A program made the translations under genes and the position numbers. From the NCBI GenBank assembly GCA_005408345.1, contig SEMN01000150.1:868001-932000 (forward strand): a DNA stretch of 64,000 nt, read 5' to 3'. This DNA is from Macquaria australasica (taxonomy: Eukaryota; Chordata; Actinopteri; Centrarchiformes; Percichthyidae). Below are positions 1 through 13,004 of this stretch, one piece after another. Below the pieces are notes generated by a model. It searched no databases. It was not told the DNA's origin and saw only the letters and a list, made by a program, of their open reading frames with translations. Every line of letters begins with the position of its first letter. The first letter of the stretch is position 1.

Positions 1-635
1 TTCCCATAACATGCATACATGCAGTTCTCCATCTCTAAGTGTGTCTGTGAGTGTGAAAGAGAGCCAGAGAGAAAGAGATTTTAGATAAGCTCACTACAGC
101 ACAGTTTATGGTTCTCACCATTACATTACATTCAATTAATAAACTATATAAATCATCGATGTTTTTTGTTTTTAATTAATTGTATTCAATGATTAGTTTG
201 TTGTCTTCTGAAAAATTCAGAATTGTTATATACATTGTTATATACATATACATGTTATGTTACATCGTAAACCTTGTACAACCTGCTTTAGCAGTTCTAT
301 ACTTGATTATAGTCATGCCAGTAAAGCAAACTTTAGAGCAGAGGTGTTCAGTGCATGTACAAACAAATCTTCTAACACCTAATCTTCAAAGTGAACTGAC
401 TATACTGAATCACCATTGTTTGAATCAGTAGCTTTTAGCAGTGGAGCTCCCCTCACTGGTGAGAGCAGTACCTTACCTTCTGGTTAAAAACATATTAAAA
501 CAACACAAAAGCCACATAAAATAATGGATTGGCTGCTGAGCTACTAACCTTACAAACAATGCCTAAATGGGCCTAGTTTTGTACTGCACTGAATGCAATA
601 GTTTGAACCAGCAACAGACTGAACCTACTACTGTA
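1..635. other. Non-coding, no gene seen
   Basis: AT-rich sequence with no splice-bounded coding exon, island or clear terminal repeats. An 83-codon open frame at 180-431 is hydrophobic and low-complexity, has no family resemblance I recognise, and is treated as chance. Confidence 0.5.
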
Positions 636-639
636 ATAG

Positions 640-935
640 TAATAATAATAATAATCTTTATTTATAGAGCACTTTTCTAAAACCATGTTACAAAGTGCTT
701 CACACAAGGCACCAACTTCACAACAAGCAGATCATAAACATTTTCTGATAGATTAATAGCAAATAAAACCAGCAGGGCAGTCAGGAAAAAATCAAGAAAA
801 ATCAGGAAAAGCTCTTAAATAAAAGTATGTTTTAAGAAAAGATTTAAAAGAGGTCACTGATTCTGCTGACCTCAGGCAGCTCGTTCCAGAGCTTTGGTTC
901 TGAAGACCGTCACAATCAGTACCAAACATCACGGC
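640..935 (-). repeat. Retroposon (SINE/LINE tail) fragment
   Basis: The stretch begins with an AAT run followed by CTTTATTTATAGAGCACTTTT. It continues through text about an AAAGTGCTT block and a 'CTCAGGCAGCTCGTTCCAGAG' type block, which I recognise as a dispersed teleost retroposon tail. The exact family cannot be named without a repeat library. The strand is inferred from the AT-rich tail lying at the left end. Confidence 0.4.
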
Positions 936-1639
936 GTTACGAACAGTGATGCGTTCACTTACATACACGTACATACTGAAGTGCATTTGATTGCTTAGCT
1001 TAGGGAAAAAACTGAACAGACTACGAAGTCAGTGACTACGAATCTTTGACCTGAACTCTACGAATCAAATCAGGAAATTAATTTTGTAATGTCCACCTTT
1101 ATTTTAAAGTGAAAGTTTGAATTTGAGAGTGAGAGGCCGACAGTGAGACGGTACAGCAGAGAGTTTGGTCAAGAGAGATGGCAATTAGCAGTGTAAATGA
1201 AGGGAAACATGTAATGACAGGGCCCCAGAGTCACTGATGAGGGTGATGGATGGCTTTCAACTCAAATACATGGCAGTTCATCACTCACCTCAGACATAAA
1301 CACACACACACACGTTCTTACGGTGCACTTTCACACCCAGAATCACACTCACTCATGCTCTCTCTCATTCTCTCCCTTATTAACCTTATGCACATCCACT
1401 TACTCTCTTTTGCACATGCTATTCAGCATTGTATTGCTGACACTGCTATCACATATGCAGCCTTGAAAAACACTTATGTATACACAGACACACACACAGA
1501 GCATCACTCACCGATGCCCTATCACATACCCTCATTAGTCAAAGGAGAGCACCGCCACACAGTATTCCCCTGTCATCTCTGTCTGTCTGTTTGCCACAAA
1601 AGATTATCATTATCTATTACCTCTCGCTTATTATTTTCA

Positions 1640-2790
1640 GTTAATTGATTGATCTTTTAGCATACAAAATGTCAAAAATAATGACAAATAGCACAGAATA
1701 ACAGAGTTCAACATGGTGTCTTAAAATTGCTTATTTTGTCTGAAGAACAGTAAAAAACAAAATCCCAAACATGTTGAATACATAATGAATACAATATGGC
1801 TGTAACTAGCAAATGTTTGGTATTTTTACTTGATAAATAATAATTCATGAAAGGCTGTAACTAATGGTTTTTATTGTTGATTAATCTTTTGATTATTTTA
1901 GTAATTGCAGCCTCCCTCCTTATTTTTAGATGAATTGGTTCATCATTTAGCATACAAAATGTCTTGTTTTGTCCTACAGATTGTCCAAAACCCAAAGATA
2001 CTTAATTTATAATGATACAAAGCAGAAAAAGCAGCAAATCCTCATATTTGAGAAGCTGCAACCAGATTTGTTTTTGCATTTTTGCTTGATAAATGGCCTA
2101 ACTGATTACTCAGTTATCAAAATTGTTGGAATTACTGTAACAAAGTTCAACATGATGTCTTAAAATTGCTTGTTTTGTCTCACCAACAGTCAAAAACAAA
2201 AATCCCAAACATGAAAATTAATACAATATGGCAGTAACCAGCAGAAGTTTATTTCTACTTGATGAATGACATAAACAATTAATTTAGGGCTGCAACTACA
2301 GATTATTTTTTATTACTGATTAATCATTTATCCTACAAAATGTCTTAAATAGCTTTTTTTGCCTGACATTTGGTCCAAAACAAGAAGATATTTAATTAGC
2401 AGTGATATTAAATATAGAAAAGCAGCAAATCTTTATACTTGAGAAGCAAGAACCAGAACAGTTTTTGCATTTTTTGCTTTATAAATTACCTATAAATTTT
2501 ACATTCTTGCACTGACACTCTACACTGTTTTTGTCTTGTCTTTTCCACTGTTTTGCTCGTTTTTGTTTTGTCTTGGCCCCTTATGTTGACTGCCTCGTTT
2601 GCACTGCTTTAATGTTAAATGTACCCAGAGAAACAAAATGTCATCCCGACTGTGTCCTCGTATATGGATGGGTTGACAATAAAGTTCTCTTGTTTCTTGA
2701 GTCTAAATGATCACTCTGTTGTCAGAATTGTTGGCTTAAATTTTCTGACGATTGACTGAAAAAATGAATTAATAATTAATTTTTCTCTCA
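1640..2790 (+). repeat. Cluster of hAT-like miniature repeats with a nested LINE tail
   Basis: At least two substantial and two fragmentary copies of one repeat family lie head to tail here (about 1640-1800, 1845-2150, 2150-2270, 2287-2790). Shared landmarks are GGCTGCAACTA or similar at the start, GATTAATC blocks, CATACAAAATGTCTTGTTTTG, AACAGTCCAAAA, an AGCAGCAAATC block, and a final ATCAAAATTGTTG. The last copy is interrupted at about 2495-2702 by sequence ending in GTTGACAATAAAGTTCTCTT, which looks like the 3' end of a LINE (L2/Rex type). The interrupted repeat resumes at about 2703. Boundaries are approximate. Confidence 0.6.
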
Positions 2791-3364
2791 TCTGCCTAGC
2801 TAACTGTTTCAGCACTACACGCTGCCCTGGCTGTGACAAAGACAGTCACTGAAATATAAGCTTCATGTCCCCCTCCAATGCAACTTCTCTGTTCTCTCTT
2901 CTCCCTCTGGTCTTCACCCCTTCCTTGCTCTGTAGTCAAGGGACACAGTGTGTGGGGCACAGAGGTGCTGGGTAAACAGTGGTTCTGCAAAGTGCTTTTT
3001 CCCAGGCTGTGTATACCTGGGTAATAGAGGCAGTAATGGAGTTTGTTCAGGCTAAGGTAATCCTGGAGCCGTGAGCGCAGCATCTGCTGCTGTTTCTCTC
3101 TGACGCTGCTCTGTTCCACAGCAGGTACTGATGTTGTTGTAGCTGTCACCGTTACTGTCCCACACAAGCCATTTGGGAAGCAAAGCAATGTGTGTATATG
3201 TTTGTGTGAATGTGTATTTTCTGCAAAAAAAAAAAAAAAAAAAGTGTTGTGTATATGTCTGTGTGCATCCTGAACAAAAATTGCATACAGATAACGTGAG
3301 ATGTGTGTCTGTGGGGGAGGGAAGGTGTCTGGATGTGTGCATGTTTGTTGGAAAAGTCTGGGTC

Positions 3365-3368
<4 letters not shown>

Positions 3369-3433
<65 letters not shown>
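3369..3433. repeat. (TG)n microsatellite
   Basis: Uninterrupted TG dinucleotide tract of about 32 repeats, read directly from the sequence. Confidence 0.97.
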
Positions 3434-3714
3434 AGAGAAGGAATCTAAAAAATATATGTGTTTGGATGTCATAGCTCACCTTTGGGAGGTGGGATAAGAA
3501 CAGGGCTGGCGGCTAGGAATGAATTTACGGGGCCCGATCTCCCAGAAACAATTTCTTTATGTGGGTTACACACATTTAGAGTGGCTACTCGTCCCCCCTG
3601 GGCCTCGGCACACCACACACAGCTACTGGAGATGGCCAATGAAATACACAACACCTTTTATAGGACACCTGCTTTTTATTTATTTTTATTTATCCCCTCT
3701 AGCTTTCTTTCTTT

Positions 3715-3718
<4 letters not shown>

Positions 3719-3773
<55 letters not shown>
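3719..3773. repeat. (CT)n microsatellite
   Basis: Uninterrupted CT/TC tract of about 27 repeats followed by a short GT tract. Confidence 0.97.
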
Positions 3774-3781
<8 letters not shown>

Positions 3782-6252
3782 CTGGGTCTCTGTGTCTCTC
3801 GTTCCTGTTTCTCATTCTTGTTCTTTCTTTTTTTTTCATTCTCTCGTATTCTCTTCTCATCATGCACAGCTACAGGAGGTGACAGATGAAAAAGAGATCA
3901 CCTTTTATAGGACACATGCTGTACTTTTTATTTCTTCCTGGTTGCTCTCTTTGTCTTTGTCTCTCTCTCTCTCCCCTGTCTCTCCTTTTCTGTCTTTCTC
4001 TCTCTCTCGTTATTCCCATGGCCAAGAGAGCTTATTGGTAGAAGAGAAAAATAAAGGAAGTGAGTGAGAGAAACGCAGGAAGAGGGAGTGTGTGTGTTAA
4101 AGGTGCACAGGGAGACATAAAGTATGACTGTGTGTGTGTGTGTGCGCATATGTGTGTGTGTGTGTGCTTTTGGTCATGTTGCTATAGGGAGGCAGAGAAA
4201 AATGGTCCAATTTGAACGAGTCCTGTGGCCTGCAGTCTCCTCCAGTATGCCCGAGACAGGAGCATGGCTAGGGCACTGTGTGTGTGTTAACATAAACTTA
4301 ATCTAACCTAAAACCCTATAAATCCAACCCTCAAACTCACTTTTCAAAAATGTCCTCAATTCAAAAGTCTAAAACCTCACAAACATAGAGGTACAAATTC
4401 ATAAACACACACACATCTGTCAACCTTTCTATCTCTCATGTTAGTTCACTTAAATTATTTGTCTTGCTTTGAAGGAGATATGAGAAGAGAACTATACTGT
4501 TATGATTTATTTACTAGAGCGGTTGTGCAACCTGTCGCAGAAGGGAAGCTGCAATTACTAAATGTTTCCTAAATGACATGGCACAAAAGTAGATTTGTAA
4601 TGACATACTTACATAGATACACACATTTTAAAACTTTATTAAAAAAGGAAAATCTATACACTGTTATCTCCTGCTCACTTGAAATTCATTCCTGTTCTTC
4701 CTTCCTTTCTGTCTTTCCTTTCATCCTCTCCATTTCTACCTTCCATCTCCTTTCTTTGTCACATCTACCTGTGATTAGTGACGTAAGCAGGAAACCAAAA
4801 GTGTTTATTGAATAAACCATTTCATGATGGTATTCATCAGCCTGTGGCCATATTAAAAATACATTTGAGAACCATTTTTAATGTATTCCTGTATCTCCCC
4901 ATAAACCCCAACATCCAGTCCCCCCCCCCTGCTCTCCTCGCCATCTCCCTGCATCTTTCTCTCCTGTCAATCATGTCTCACTGTCAGTTCTCTTTCTCTT
5001 TTTTTTCCTTTGCGGCTCCCTCACTCCACTTCTCTGCCTCGTCTCCCTCACAGAGGCTCATGAAAACAGAGGGAGAGTAACAGACAGAGACAGATGGAGC
5101 AGGAGCATGTCAAAAATATATTCACAATTGGGATGACCATCTTTGTTTAAATCAAACCAGCTTGTGTGCGCACGCAAGGATTTATAAACATGAAAAGACC
5201 AGAAACTGCCATAAAATAACATGATCAGGAGACCTTATGTTGCCTTATGTTAACATATTCAGAGCTAAAAGTGGCAACTATAACACCATCAACACCTCAC
5301 AGCCTCTACTCTGCTACCAAACAGATGAAGTTGCCACTGTCACTAATAAAGGTCGTCTTATGAATCACCATCTACAGTACATCAGGTGATCCATGGGGCC
5401 AGCCAGAAGACGCCCACCACTGGTTTCAGGGTGGTGAGTTTCCCTACATGCTCCTCACACATCTTCACATTTTTCATGCGTAAAAGCAGTGCACATTATG
5501 TTCCTGTCATGTGTAGACGATACAAACCACTGTTGTTGACTGCAACTCTTTTTAAATGGAAGACAAGCAGCAGTGCGAAGGGAAACGTCAAGGTTCCTTA
5601 TCTGTTGTTTCTCCGTGAAATAAGGCGACAACATACTTATCATCCAGCACCTCTGGACATATCACAGCTCAAAGAAATCAATCAACAAGAAGTAACACCG
5701 CTGTTTGCCACCGCCAAGCACCAGCTCTGCCGAAAATAGCGCACTGAACCCGGCGCCATATGCCCATGTACGCACAGCTAAGACCTGCGTGCCCCGGTGT
5801 GTGTCTGTGTGTGTGTGTGGGTGTGTGTGTCAGAGAGAGAGAGAGAGAGAGAAGCCTATATAGGCTGTGCAACACCTGAAACAACCGCAATCATTTGTCT
5901 TCGCTATAAAATCACAACCGTGATAATAAAACTGATACCATGTCAGAGCAGGCTGAGAATATTATTACCATGAGCAATCGTTTTGCATAACTCTCGTGCT
6001 TTCATAAAAATCAAATCCGCGTCTATTCCCCAAAATGGAACAGATGAAGTGTAATCCATTCTGTGCGTAAAATGGTTTTCAAAGGCGAGATAACCACTAG
6101 ACTGTTATACAAGCACATTCATGCGTGGCAGGTGTGCCACTAATTTACTTTTTATCACGCACACTTTTCATACAGTTGACAAAGGCGCATTAAAACCATG
6201 GGATGCAGCAGGCTGTTCTGTGCAGGTGTGAAGGCTATCTAGTGATCCATAC

Positions 6253-6850
6253 CTGTTGGTGCAGTGTGGTCTTGTTCTGTTAGCCCAGCAGGTGAACCTC
6301 TCTCCTCATAGCCGCTCCGCTATCCGAGACGGAGGAGAGGCTCGCATCCCCTCTCCTGTACCATAAAACGGCTCGTCTCTCACACCGGCCGCTCAGGTTC
6401 GACTGGAGTGGAAAAAGTTAAACCATACCATCCACCTCCGCAGCCGGGCTAGAGAGAAACGGAGACGGTGGCAGATGTGACCTCCTGGGTTAAAACCAGC
6501 GCGCTGCCCCCGCGGCTACTCCGGCGCAAGAAAAGGTTCCCTGAAAGTTCCGCTCCTCTCCTCCTCTGGTGCGCAGCGGGTGAGACAGGAAACTTAGTTT
6601 TTAAGCCATGCCAACATGGAGGAAACATCCAACTTAAACCTCCCCAGTCAGGCTTTTGTGTTGCACCGAGAATCCCCTCTTTATCCTCTTTAAAGGAGGC
6701 GATGAGAAAGTAGCCCAGTGTGGCGGGACAGAGGTGCGATGCGGTCGGGGAGTCAGGCAGACTGTTGTTGCGCTCCTTTCTTTCCGCCTGGAAGATGGAG
6801 AGCGCTGCCCGACTGTCAGCTTTGAAGTGGAGCAGCGCTCCCTAGCGGCC
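6253..6850. promoter_or_regulatory. CpG-rich promoter or 5' exon candidate
   Basis: CpG density rises sharply relative to the flanks (clusters such as CCGCTCCGC, CACCGGCCGC, CCCCGCGGC, CTCCGGCGC). This is typical of a vertebrate CpG-island 5' end. Both strands offer a good splice donor: minus strand CAACAG|GTATGG at 6253/6252, plus strand GCGG|GTGAGA at about 6580. No conserved coding frame is visible, so any exon here would be a 5' UTR exon. On the minus strand it would start a gene running off the left end. Vertebrate synteny beside RHOC makes a tafa3-type gene a speculative possibility. Confidence 0.35.
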
Positions 6851-7211
6851 TGAGGAGGGAACAGCTGACTTAGAGAGGCGCATGCAATAAACGTAAATGA
6901 TACTGTACACTACAGTAATGTGAAGAAGGCCATATGGGCTGCGCCAAGACCTGTTGGATATGTGATATTAGTCGTCTTTTGTTAGCATAGACTGGCAGAT
7001 AAACAGAAAGAGGCAAGAACTAATGTATCAGCACAAACACATAAGCAGGCACACACACACACACACACACGCCCACACAGTCATGCAACTCCAGATGCGT
7101 CAGCAATGCCTCTCAGGGGGCTGGATGTTGGACATGGGGAAAGTCTGAAATGTCTGTGTCACTTCAAGAAGGACAAAACAATATTGGCTCTCACACTCCC
7201 TCCCTCTCCCC

Positions 7212-7214
<3 letters not shown>

Positions 7215-7266
<52 letters not shown>
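7215..7266. repeat. (TC)n microsatellite
   Basis: Uninterrupted TC tract of about 26 repeats. Confidence 0.97.
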
Positions 7267-7269
<3 letters not shown>

Positions 7270-7388
7270 TGTGTGAAGTTCAAATTAAATTGAACTCACT
7301 TTAGCTGAGCTATGGGCATTTCCCAGTAGACTACACCAACAGGAGCGGAGGGGTGATCGACACCATGCCCGACCAAACTGACCTCTGT

Positions 7389-7391
<3 letters not shown>

Positions 7392-7478
<87 letters not shown>
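7392..7478. repeat. (TG)n microsatellite
   Basis: Uninterrupted TG tract of about 43 repeats, the longest dinucleotide tract in the window. Confidence 0.97.
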
Positions 7479-7480
<2 letters not shown>

Positions 7481-8969
7481 CAGTCTCTTCCACTGCCTGA
7501 AATGACCTGAGCTGCCCAAAGAAGTTTACTCACAACAAATTACTTTGTCCAGGCTCAGTCACTCTGACCAGTGCAGTTCATTTGAGGAAGCAGCCCCACT
7601 GGCTCTGGGGTGTAACTGTGTGTGTGTGTGCGCGCGTATGTGCATCCTACCATGTGTATGTGTTTCATAGGGCGGGGTGTGCAGTTTCTCCTCTGGCTGC
7701 AAGAGAAACAGATAGACATTAATAGGTATTAAGGCCACAGAAATCAGGCAGTAGAGAAACTTGGTTATAAAACACTAGACACACACGCAGAGACTGCTCA
7801 ATGAAACAAAGTACATCTGAAGTTCTAGTGGTGTGTGTGTAGAGTATATATAAGAGTCAGCATGCGAGTGCCAGACTTTGTATGCGTGTGAGATGTAATC
7901 GAGGTGATGATGTATGGTTGCACACATGGATGACAGGGTAATTGATCCATAGTGGGGTGTGCACATGTGAGGAGGCCCAGTGCCAGTCATATATCATTTC
8001 ACCTAGTGAGCTAATCTGTTACTCTGACAGAGAGTTCAGATTACTGATCTCTCCTCTCCTTTCTGTCCTCCTTCTCGAGCCTTCAACACTCTTCTCTCCT
8101 CTTTTACACTTTTCTTCTCTTTTTTTTCACCTTCTGCCATTATTTTGTATTTTCATTTCTCATTCTCTGATCCCTCCATATTATCTTCTTAATATACCAA
8201 AGCATTCTCCTTCTCCTTCTCTTTCTCTCTCTTTCAAATAACACGGGTGAATCATGGATAACCTAGCCATGGGATTTGTCTTCTGCACCGTTCTCTGGCA
8301 GCACAGTTAAACTCAGCATGTGGACTGCAAGATAACAAATAGAGACACACATGCGTGCAAGATCCCATGCTGCTTGGAAGCCCTCAAAAATCAACCTAAT
8401 TCCTTCGGGGTCTGTGGCATTTGCACACATACGTCCTCACCCACACACACACACTCCAGTTGACACAGAGAGGGATTTAACATGTGCCAATCAGAGACCT
8501 TGGTGCATTCCTGTCACAGAATAGATAGTCAATTCCCATAAAGAGCAGCTTTACAGACCCCATGCCAGCCTTGGAGAGGCATGTTGTGTGTACATGGAGT
8601 AGCACATTCTAGACTAGCACACACACAAACACGGCCACGTGGACAGGAGATATTAATAGCTCAAAATCTAAAAGTCTAAAGTCTAATCGCATTCATTTGT
8701 CACACATTTCCTTCAATCACTGAAGTGAATGGTAAATCAGCTCAACAAAACAGCTGAAATTGAGACAAATGCTGCTGGACTATGAGATAATCCTTACAAA
8801 CATGAGGAGATTGCCACATGGCCCCGTATATACTCAGATTAATCAGAGCTGTTGATGAGTGTAGACAATGTTCCATGGGGCAGCTGTCATATGCAAAACC
8901 TCATAGAGAAAACGTTTTTTTAAATTTTATTTTAAAGAATGAGAATGGCAGTATTCTGCATTTTTGTCC

Positions 8970-9424
8970 ACAAATCCCATGAAAAGACCAAAACCATCAA
9001 TGCGTTTGTTCATCTCTCAATACTTTACTGTGGCTCTCAGCCTTTAGCCCATTGGTTCCTGCTGAAGAAGTAAATCTTTAAAATGGCTATAATTTATATT
9101 TTCTAATAACAATGTATCAAATGACAACGAGAAAACAATGTGACAATATGAAAGGGGTCACTCATAGTGATGAACCTACAGAGAATTATCACTCAAATCT
9201 GCAGCTGAGTTTTATAATGAGTTTCAGCTCATTGCTTATCTGTCCGGCTTGCAAATTATTGTTTTGTTGGTCCACTCTCACCGCTCTCATAGTTTTTTTA
9301 ATGGTTTTTGGACAACAATGGAGGTCAAAGGAATAAGCTAAACTATATCAGGCTTTGACTCCACAGGCAATATTTGTTAGTTGCATCATTTAATTGTTGG
9401 TTTTGGTCTTTTCATGGGATTTGT
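8970..9424 (-). mobile_element. Miniature inverted-repeat element (family B)
   Basis: Near-perfect terminal inverted repeats of about 30 bases bound the element: the left end contains CCCATGAAAAGACCAAAACC and the right end contains its reverse complement at about 9400-9419. The interior (about 9075-9330, minus orientation) is related to repeat copies at 11250-11800 and 33110-33785. A translated landmark, GVTHSDEPTEN here and GVTRSDEPTEN at 33.7 kb, shows the match. It is non-autonomous, because no transposase frame is present. The 74-codon frame at 9112-9336 is only a repeat translation. Confidence 0.75.
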
Positions 9425-10995
9425 TGCCAATAAGAAAAATATATATTATCAGCAGACTTGTTACAATATATTCTAACTGGCATCACAAAACTTCTACATT
9501 GCTGTGTAACATTTAATTTTCATGTAAAAACATAAAAGTAAAGATGAAAGCTTTTTACACAGCATTATGTGTGCACATGTGCATGTGTTTCAAAGCCTTG
9601 CCAGATGCCTCTTATTACCAATATCATGTGGCACAGAGTGCTGAGTGCGTCGCTTCATTTGGAATGAACACACACAGAAACATACAGAAACACACGAAAA
9701 CACACACATTGTCTTCTCTTTTTTGCGTTGGCAGGCAGTAATACCAGCATTAGCATATGAAAGACAGCAGCTGGAAGGTGTAGCTGTCACGGTTGTTGTT
9801 GCTTGTTGCTTGTTGTGTTATCCATTTGGATGGCAGCTCCTCTGTTCTTGCTAACCCTCGCCTTACTAACGCTTGCTGTTGCACTCCCTCCTGTCTTTCT
9901 GTGTGTCTCCTTCTGTCTGTCAGTCATAATCCCTTTTTTCCCACTGGGACTCCATGTATGACTAATCACATCCCTCAGGGAATCTAAGGGACATACAGTA
10001 CATGTACTGTATGTATGAAGAGTGGACACTCATTGCAGACAGCTCTGACAAAAATGGCGTAAACATGCATTTTTGTGTAATTTTTCTTGGTCAAAATTCA
10101 AACATATGCTGACTTTCAGGAAAAGTTATTTCCTAAAAGTTCCCCTAATCTAGAAATCTCTGCATTCATTTATAAAATTGAAACAGCTGAAGAAGTCATT
10201 TTTCCTACTCGAGCAGTGCTTCTTAGAACTTATACGAATAATACGAGTTACGGTGTAAAAAAAAGTTACAGTAGATCACTTATCATAGGCTGTAAGTTGA
10301 GTTGAAAGACAGAGCTGCCCTCGGCAAAGAACACTTTATCTCAGATAGCAGCAGGGTGCAACCTACCAACTCAACTCTCTCTCCTCTTGTCTGTTTCTCT
10401 CTTTCTCTCACTCAGAGATGTAAATGTTCAAACGGACTAATGCCTTCAAAGATCAGTCTCCGCCCTCATTGCTAATTGATGGCCTTGCATCGCAGCATGA
10501 AAGCTAGATGAGCCTTGCTTGACACTCTCATTAGCGGTAACTACACTACAGTTAGCGCCATTAAAATTACATTACAGACATCCTAGACACACCTTATACT
10601 GATCTCCTTTCAGTCTAATTCCTTCACTTTAAATGTCACTTACAGTGCATGGAACTTGAGCTAAAAGAGGAAGGATACCCCCACTGTTAATCAAATGCTC
10701 AGATATACAATAAGGATACACTGTTAATAAATATAAGAATGTTGTACTTAGCCATACTTTGTCTTTATCGCTGGAAATGTGATCCACTTAACAGAGAAAT
10801 CTGCACTGATCATTAAGTAGTGTTAAAAACAAAAACAACGGTCACTAGTGTGAAATAAATGTGACATATTCAAAGTTTATTATCACCTCTAGTTCTCTAC
10901 CACACTTTGTAAATGCAAAGGCATTTGCATGAGGAACATGCTTCTTTTTCAGATTGAGCCTTTTCCCTGGGAAAGCCAGTAGATGCCAACATGTG
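9425..10995. other. Non-coding, nothing distinctive
   Basis: AT-rich single-copy-looking sequence. Short frames at 9544-10029 overlap on both strands and show no family resemblance or splice-bounded structure. Confidence 0.45.
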
Positions 10996-11002
10996 ACCGT
11001 AG

Positions 11003-11240
11003 GCAGTTGCTGAACCTTATACTCCAGAGCAACATGACAGAGTGACTGACAACATTTCCCAGCTGGTATGGCAGCAACTGGAGATCCTCCAGGGAGTGCT
11101 GGCGGACGCTGCTTCAGAAAAGAACATCTATGATGCTCTGCTTGCTCTGCTTACCACTGCACCCTTAACCTGGAAGGAGCTGCTAGAAAATGGGTGGATG
11201 AATGAAGGCAGGGGAAGTTGCAATTTATTAGCTCAAGTAA
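11003..11240 (+). other. Coding-like fragment, unidentified
   Basis: An open frame follows an in-frame TAG at 11000-11002 and runs about 78 codons before repeat sequence begins. It has an ordinary soluble, helix-like composition, with segments such as QLVWQQLEILQGVL and NIYDALLALLTTAPLTWKEL. This is unlike the low-complexity or repeat frames nearby. The frame has no upstream ATG, so it would have to be an internal exon or a relic. A possible acceptor (TTTTTCAG) lies upstream at about 10945 and a weak donor (CAA|GTAAAA) at about 11236. I do not recognise the family. It could be an orphan exon, a decayed gene, part of an uncatalogued transposon, or chance. Confidence 0.25.
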
Positions 11241-11249
11241 AATATCTTT

Positions 11250-11805
11250 CCTTTAAAGCAGTATTAATTGATTTTTTTTTTTGCCACGTCGGAACAAGCT
11301 GTAAACATAAAATTGTAATATGTTGACCATATAAAGTACACATCCAGCAGACACAGAGCAACATTAGCAGTCATTTGGAGGCTTGTTTCTGGCCACTGGA
11401 AAAAATGTAAATCCAATATTCATTCATTTTTGCCCTGTTTTGGCCTCTGGCCCTTTAGCTGCTAAATGCTCCAATATGTTCACCAGCTAGTCTCTAACTG
11501 TGTCTGTCTGCCATTAGGTGCTGGGAGGCAGGTAGTGTACCATGGGGATTTTTTTAGGGCTTTTTTCACTGAAAACATCTTCCTGCTGTGGCTAGGAACA
11601 AGGTTGATGCCAGCGGTGAATGTGAACCAAAACAGTAAAGTTGCGGGCTGTAAAAACAAAACAATGAGCTGAAAGACGCTAAAAGAGCTGAGGGGTGCCG
11701 CAGAGTCGGGTGATAATTCTCTGTCGGTTTGTCACTACGGGCCACCCCCTCTCACACATAATCATTTGATCCATTGTCACAATAAAAGTATTGATAAGTG
11801 CAGCT
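11250..11805 (+). repeat. Dispersed repeat, family B copy
   Basis: Closely related to 33110-33785 over several blocks: CAGACACAGAGCAACATTA, TTAGCTGCTAAATGCTCCA, GTGTCTGTCTGC, AAAACAATGAGCTGAAAGA, and an end block AGCTTTAAA. It is also related in reverse to the interior of the 8970-9424 element. No terminal inverted repeats are visible on this copy. Confidence 0.7.
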
Positions 11806-12963
11806 TTAAACACACCTTGGATCACTACTCTATGTCTCTGTTGTGGCCCTCGAGTTAGTCCAATAAAAGTCTAATACTTTACAATGGAATTTATATGATG
11901 ACGTAATTAGTTCCCTTATCTTTCCCTATTATCCACACTAGTGATGTCAAAGGGCTAAGTGGCAACAACTCCACAAATCTTCTTTTCAATTATAAGATCA
12001 GTGGTTTCCTTTTACCATGATGGCAATCTCATTTGACCAAACTTACATTAACCACAGAGGTAAGTAGAATAGAAAAAGCACATATGAGTTGCTTAGGAAT
12101 GCAGTGGCACATGTCTTGTCACACCTGGGCCGCTCTGGAAGAAGAGGAGGAGCCAGAGTGATGATCCTTTAACTTATCAGATATCCATGTGTGATGGGAG
12201 TCAGTTATCCCATACATGGAGGATGATACGCACACCAGCTGGAAAGCTCTGTCATTGCAACGAGAGAGGGTGCATGAGACGTGTTTCCATGGCTTTTTAA
12301 AATATTCAGTGGTGAAGTGGGGAAGATGATGGCACAGGTTCACGAGGCATTTTGGCTTAGACAGATCAAATAAAAGCTTTATTTCTGAATGGTTGTTACA
12401 GCTACTGGGGACCAACAAAGAGAAACAGAGAATGTAGAATGTTTTTTAAACCAATCCTTAGAAAAACTCAAAAGTCACCTTCACCTCTCATCTCAATCTG
12501 TCTCCCGATCTCCCTTCTCGCCTTGCGTCTCGACCTCTCAGCTCCACTCATCTGAGCAGCAGGGCCATGGGGTCATGTTTATAATCTCCTGAGCACAATG
12601 AGATACAGGCGTTATAATGCAACAGTCACTCATAATCCAAAAGCTTTTCAGGGAAAACAACGCCCATAAAAATCCGGGATTATGTTGTTCCATGCTACCG
12701 GTTCAGGGACAGGAATATCTGTCACTCCTTCTGTCTTTCTTTTTTTAATCCTCTCTCACTCTCAGTTTTTCTGCCGTTCCCTCTTACATCCTCTCTCTCT
12801 CTCTCTTTCCTTCTCTAAATCTCGTAAACAGCTTTAGTTCTTATCAGGATGGGATCAGACAGAAAAGGCTCTATTTGGAAGCTGAAGAGAAAAGTTTTCT
12901 GCAAATGCATGTGTCAGGTTTATACTGTACTATAGTACAGTTAGGAGAGAAAGAGCAGGGACT

Positions 12964-13004
<41 letters not shown>

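Larger units (their letters stand above)
2791..6240. other. Non-coding stretch rich in microsatellites
   Basis: No exon is recognisable. It contains a poly-A run (3225-3243), a long TG tract (3369-3433), a CT tract (3719-3773), interrupted GT tracts near 4129-4166, and a GT/GA stretch at about 5798-5852. Long open frames in this interval (for example 227 codons on the minus strand at 2796-3479) are translations of the TG/CA and CT tracts or their flanks, full of HTHTHT, CVCVCV or SLSLSL. Confidence 0.6.
6900..8965. other. Non-coding, microsatellite-bearing
   Basis: No exon seen. A TC tract (7215-7266) and a very long TG tract (7392-7478) lie only about 125 bases apart, and further GT stretches occur at about 7615-7640. 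Frames across 7296-7519 are TG-tract translations. Confidence 0.55.

Noticed and set aside
2796..3479. 227-codon minus-strand open frame
   Set aside because: It crosses the long TG/CA tract and a poly-A run; the translation is dominated by HTHT and poly-F, with no domain.
3458..4067. Overlapping frames of 143 and 182 codons on the plus strand
   Set aside because: They owe their length to the CT microsatellite (SLSLSL text).
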